From Crossaster papposus (lineage: Eukaryota > Echinodermata > Asteroidea > Velatida > Solasteridae): 64,000 nucleotides of DNA. The notes below the pieces were generated by a model. That model saw nothing but the letters and a program-made list of their open reading frames with translations, did no database searches and had not been told where the DNA came from. Below, piece after piece: positions 59,683-64,000 of this stretch; the first letter of the stretch is position 1, and each line of letters opens with the position of its first letter. Both the position numbers and the translations under genes were made by a program. The stretch lies in NCBI GenBank assembly GCA_037893245.1, contig JBAIAA010000749.1:744001-808000 (forward strand), written 5' to 3'.

Positions 59683-61789
59683 GGTCAAAAGCAATCAAAA
59701 GTATATTACCATAGTCTGGCCGCGCACCCGAAAAATGCCAACTGAGCCAAGTTTATACTACACATCCAAAATCTGATCGCGCTGTCGGCCTGTAAATTGC
59801 GCCCTCTGTTGATACCTTTTGTAAGTGAATTGCAACTGCGACAAGTACAAGTACAATCGTCTTGGAACCAAGATTATAACCAAATCCGCACGAGAATGTC
59901 GTTTTGGTTGCAGTCGGACAGTACCTTTCGTCTGGGAGTCAGGTTTGCGCAGTTGTTCTCCCGTCGCCTTCCATTGATGTGGCCTGGGTTCGCTTCCTGT
60001 CCTGATTCACGTGGAGTGGGTTTTCAGTCCCTACTTGATTCTGTGGTTTTCCTCCCACCTCTAAAACTATAATTTCTTCTCATTGTATTATCTCTGCAGG
60101 TTTTTTCAGGCTTGCGAGCCACATGGCGCTTTAACATACTGGGAAATACATTAAAGCAATGATAATTCCTACAAGTTCCAGATGACCTCCTTTTCTGTAA
60201 ATCAAACATTATACCAAATATATTCTAATGTTTTAGCTAATTAGTAGGCCTAAATGATTACCTTTAACACCTCTCCATTTTCCTTTTGTCTTTCAGTATG
60301 CACATGGCGGAGACAAATAACGATTTAATTGTATAGAGTCATGAAATGTATTTGTTTGCATTGATCCTTTCGGTTTGATTGACCGTATTACGGTTATCGA
60401 GACAGCAAATTTACGAAACGATACAGATTGGCGCAACATTTGTCTAAGCTAGATATTTAGATTCAATAATATTGAATTTTTTATTTTTTTTAAATACATG
60501 CTGTACAACATTTAAAGGCTGCTTCCGTTTGACTTTACACATTTTGTGACCCACTCTGCAAAATTGAGTCTGATGTGTTAAAACTTTGTTTTCTTTCAAT
60601 TTTACAGTTGGTCAGAAATAAGCTTTCATTTGATACACGGCACAACTCTGTAGTGTAATGCATTGGTCTTTTACTTAATGAAGATTTACAATTGTAGTGC
60701 TTCATCAGATGCTATGGTAAGAGAATGACAAAACCTGTATTAAATTTAATTTAGGGATCCGAAACAATCCTTTCAATCGATCAGACCTGAAAATATAGGT
60801 GTCGGAGAAACCAAAATGCCTTAAAACAAAAATATTATTTGTTGAAAGAAAAATCACCTCCGAGACAATAAACAGACCTTTACGTGAACATTGTATTTTG
60901 CGACATCAGACTCATTTTTGCAGAGCGGGCCACATTTTTGGTACCTTAATAAATGCGTATAGTTTAGCTGCAGAGTCTTGCATTCTGGGATAGATTTGGG
61001 CAACCAAACGTAGGGCACCTCCATTTATTCACGCATCATGCAAACAACAGTAGTACTTTACAATGGCACTCCATGATATAGTCTATGTACCGTACTGCAC
61101 TTCTTGCTGACGTACGGGTCAACTGCCAAACGACCCAAAGCAGAGTATCCCGGTCAAGCGAATCTCTCTCCCCCATAATCAATCCACCAAATTACTTCCC
61201 ATTCATAATATTAATAAAAAAAGAGCGAGAAAACCTCGACCTGGTTGTAACTATAATATTAATCACAATAAAAAGACTTTCCAGCAGTTGTTACTATACC
61301 GTCGACGGGCATGTATTATTATAGGTCCCGTCACTTGACCCCATTACTGACAGACAAGTGTACGGGGAATCACAGCGAGATGACCGGAGGGCTCTCATCA
61401 TCTGTAGTGGAGAGAATTAGATCTACCGCAAAACGACAAACTCATCGAGTGCGGCAGTTTTAATAGGACAACGAAAAATAGATCCAAGGATTGTTGAAAC
61501 TCAGACGACCCGAGGTTGAGGCCCCTTTTCAGTGATGAACAGAAAGGGGGGGTACGGTTGAACGACGTTTTAAAAGGAGGCCATTCGGAGCTTCGCTCTT
61601 AGCGTTCAGCTACCGTGTTTTTGTATTTTGAATACTTGTGTTGCTCAGCGTATTATGTTTGATATTATTTTTCCCCAACAGACTCTGTTATATTTTAAAT
61701 CTCCGGGCTTTTTGTAACAGACGTTTTTTTATTTAGCGACTGTTTTGTACATTAACCGATTAGTTAAAAAACTACTTGACTGTATAGCA
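59683..61789. other. Stretch without a supported gene
   Basis: A good acceptor-like site (TTTTGTCTTTCAG, ending 60297) precedes ATGCACATGGCGGAGACAAA, but no phase linking it to the candidate exons gives more than about 12 codons. An (AGRGGGCGC)-type word lies at 59803. Nothing else is recognised. Confidence 0.4.
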
Positions 61790-62165
61790 GTCAAGGATTT
61801 TATGTTTTTTAACTTGTTTCACTTTCCTCAAGTGAATAGCAGTTTCAAGCATCCTCTGAAATCAAGGAAACTATAGTGTGCTGTGGTTTAAACAAATGTT
61901 GTATTTATTTCCAACGATTGCCAGCCGACAAATTTTAAAACAATGCCCTCAATTTATTAAATTTAAGTTGTCCGCATTTTATTTACAAAATACTATCCAA
62001 TACAGCCAAACAGTCTGGTTTCATATAGCCTAACGGTTGAATTCCCCGACGTCTACAAATTGCTCTGTTTTGTCTGTAGGGAATCAAGAAACCAGACTAA
62101 AAACAAGGCATAAATATTATTGTTTTTTCCATCATATATAAACACAAAACTTTAACTAGATCAGG
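61790..62165. mobile_element. Diverged family B relative, ends missing
   Basis: AAGTGAATAGCAGTTTCAAG with CATCC, then CCAACGATTGCCAGCCGACA, then AAGAAACCAGACTA and AACACAAAACTTTAACTAG, follow the same order as in the family B element at 49.2 kb (AAGTGAATAACAGTCTCGAG...CCATTGCCGGACGGCAAT...AAGAAACCAGACTAC...AACACAAAACCTTAAATAG). Terminal repeats are not recognisable. Confidence 0.6.
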
Positions 62166-63930
62166 GTCACAGTATATTGTTTAGTATAATACACCACGAT
62201 GTGTCAACAATTGTGTGGGGTCGCATTGTATCTCTTTCAAAAAATAAGATATTTTTGTGTTGTTCTGTAAAGTGATAGTCTGAGAGTGGACAAGTCAGCC
62301 ATTTTATTTCACACTTTCTTGACGCATGGCATGGTTCGAAACTGACGCACCTCGACACACCGCGATGTGTTCGTGACGCATCAAATCGCACTTTACGCAC
62401 CCCCATCGACAAGTTTTGACTGGACATTAAGGAGACACGACTGGGGGTCCGAGGGTGCGTCTTACAATAATTGATAGGTGCATAACTGATTAGAAAATGC
62501 AAAAATACGGGATTAGTCTACTTCTATCTGAGATGCACAAACAGATAAATAATCTGATTAGGGATAGACTCAGTCCACTTTCTTTTAATATTAAGAAGAA
62601 ACGAATATTACCTTGCGGCACCTTGCTTTATGATGATTGAAGCACAAAACTGTTAAAAGAAATTGAAACTGTTTGGAAACAAAAAGAACTTCTCGAAAAA
62701 AAGGTGAATGCATGGCTTTAAAGCAAACATGGAAAATTATTATAGCAACAAAATATTACACGGAGAGCTTCAATCACTAAAAACCATGCACGATTCGAGA
62801 TTATCCTCGGCAAGACTGAGTTCAAAGGATGGGCAACATCGTGTCGCCTGGCCCTGATGCGCTGGCGAGAAAATAGTAATAACGGTCGGGCCCGATGAAA
62901 CCTGACCCCGCGGGGTCCCGCAGCCGACGAGTGAGTGACCACGGGAAGGGGAAACGATGCAGTGGGGACACGCGCGGGCCTATTGCCCCGTCGGTTGATT
63001 ACTCTGCCGACGACCGGTAACAAACCACCGCGCTGCCTCGGTAGACCAACACCATACAAACCAACACTGACAAACCAAATGACTGCGAGAGCAATTCATC
63101 AGTGTAAGTGATTCTGATGATGCCACCGTGTGCGTGTGGATGTATTTACCACTCGCAAATTGGTTAAACACGGCGTACCACCTCACCGCCAAAATTGGCT
63201 ATTTTGTATTAACGATGGAGGAAGGGGGAGAGATTTCGTCTTGATGGCGATCGTCGGAGGTTTAATGATGAGATGGTTGATAGGTTTGTAGGGTTTGACA
63301 TCATGTATAGCTCATTGCAACCGTAGTCCGCGTTAATCTCCCGTTTAACGTTTTATGGTGCCAATCCCATTGAACCCCCGCCGGTATTAGCTCAGATTTA
63401 TTGTTCTTCGGCGGACACGGCTCATAAAATCGTGGTAAATAACCCCCACTTTTGAATGTTTGAGTATTTTACACCATAGTTAAGAGCAACTCATTAGCTT
63501 TCTAACGATACAAACAATATTTCCGTGGCTTAATTAATTCCAAAGATTATAACACAGGAAAGTCGACAGTGCATTTCTAGAAAAAAGGGCTTTGAAAAAG
63601 TAGTACATACGCGTTTGCGCCACTACCGACAGTGAAAACAATTCTTCATTTTTTCCCACATTTGGGTGTATTTTTCCCACAAAAATAAATGCACAGTGTG
63701 AATCTTGGATACCTAGGCATCTCAAAAATACAGAAAACTCATAATCGATTTTGAAACGTTTTTTTTACGTGTAGCCAACGTCAGTAGCCGATTATTAGAA
63801 ACAAGGTTTTGGGTAACATTTTATTTAGCCTCAGTAGGCCATTACGGCATTAATAATTAAGGTTGGTCACTTTTGAAAATTTAAAATTTTGTTATGAAGC
63901 ATACACGCACTGTTCAACGGTATTAACAAC
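62166..63930. other. Stretch without a supported gene
   Basis: Two minus-strand frames exceed 100 codons (62167-62502, 62718-63059). The second is Arg/Pro-rich and over GC-rich DNA, the first crosses inverted GACGCA/TGCGTC words; neither has a recognisable domain. Confidence 0.4.
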
Positions 63931-63935
63931 AACTA

Positions 63936-63972
63936 GAAATGTGTTTGTGGACAAACACAGAGCTGTTTCGCG
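63936..63972. repeat. TGTTTGTGGACAAAC / AGCTGTTTCG repeat, copy 2
   Basis: ATGTGTTTGTGGACAAACAC followed by AGAGCTGTTTCGCG matches the 29340 copy over about 30 bases. It runs to the window edge, so its full extent is unknown. Confidence 0.5.
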
Positions 63973-64000
63973 TGTCTACAATTACTTCAAATATGTGGGT

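Noticed and set aside
59795-59820. CTCF-like site (GCGCCCTCTGTTG)
   Set aside because: One short match; similar GGGCGC words occur at several places in the window (for example 50448, 51228, 58831), so this alone does not support an insulator.
60285-60340. Terminal exon beginning TATGCACATGGCGG after a good acceptor
   Set aside because: Joined to the candidate exons in the required phases it gives at most about a dozen codons before a stop, so I could not tie it to the gene candidate.
1-64000. Autonomous transposon or retrovirus-like genes
   Set aside because: No reverse transcriptase, integrase or DDE-type transposase motif is visible in any listed frame; all elements appear non-autonomous.

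Overview
This window looks like animal nuclear DNA from a gene-poor, intergenic or intronic stretch of a marine invertebrate genome. It is AT-rich and has no run of tightly packed ORFs, no ribosome-binding-site logic, no rRNA and no convincing long coding region. Most of its recognisable structure is short non-autonomous mobile elements with terminal inverted repeats (TIRs). I lean towards an echinoderm, possibly a sea star, because elements with ends like GGGCCCAATTTCAT and TGTGACCCACC, and the TATATAGCGC dispersed repeat, remind me of echinoderm and related deuterostome genomes. That is an impression without a database search. None of the open frames encodes a recognisable transposase, reverse transcriptase or integrase motif, so the elements here would need enzymes supplied from elsewhere. 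|| Layout. 1-5.2 kb: AT-rich DNA with a pentamer microsatellite, a 318 bp TIR element, the first copy of a TTAA-flanked family (family A), an element full of ACCGATAATGTA words, and two members of a family (D) whose better copy folds into a two-tier hairpin. 5.2-18.9 kb: mostly featureless, with a second ACCGATAATGTA element, an 80-odd bp tandem repeat, a family-C element with 28 bp perfect inverted ends, two more family-A copies, a 490 bp TIR element, and a weak minus-strand exon candidate at 15.6 kb. 18.9-19.9 kb: a 1 kb inverted-repeat unit whose interior is a pentamer-based minisatellite; it produces long but spurious ORFs. 20-37 kb: higher-GC unique islands (20.6-21.9, 26.0-27.2, 28.9-29.3, 30.7-31.2 and 33.7-36.4 kb) that could be regulatory DNA, a cluster of three family-A copies at 23.3-24.7 kb, and several small fold-back elements. 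37.5-38.2 kb: a fold-back unit saturated with CCAGCGT words. 38-53 kb: scattered TIR elements, a 96 bp exact tandem duplication, an AGCCGAG word array, and a nested pair (a TA-flanked element inside a TTAA-flanked one) at 49.2-50.1 kb. 53-55.6 kb: the only place where I can chain splice sites in one reading frame, downstream of two opposed YY1-like sites; this is a tentative start of a plus-strand gene. 55.9-59.7 kb: the densest mobile-element patch, with hairpins lying almost end to end, including one with a tRNA-like Pol III promoter inside its TIRs and one palindrome centred on telomere-like repeats. 59.7-64 kb: mostly featureless, with a diverged relative of family B. || The strongest unifying observation is that three families (A, B, C) share one architecture: TTAA on both sides, then AGG at each end, with ATACACC or ATACG a few bases in. 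TTAA target choice is characteristic of the piggyBac superfamily, so one transposase source may move all of them. No cellular pathway can be read from this window.
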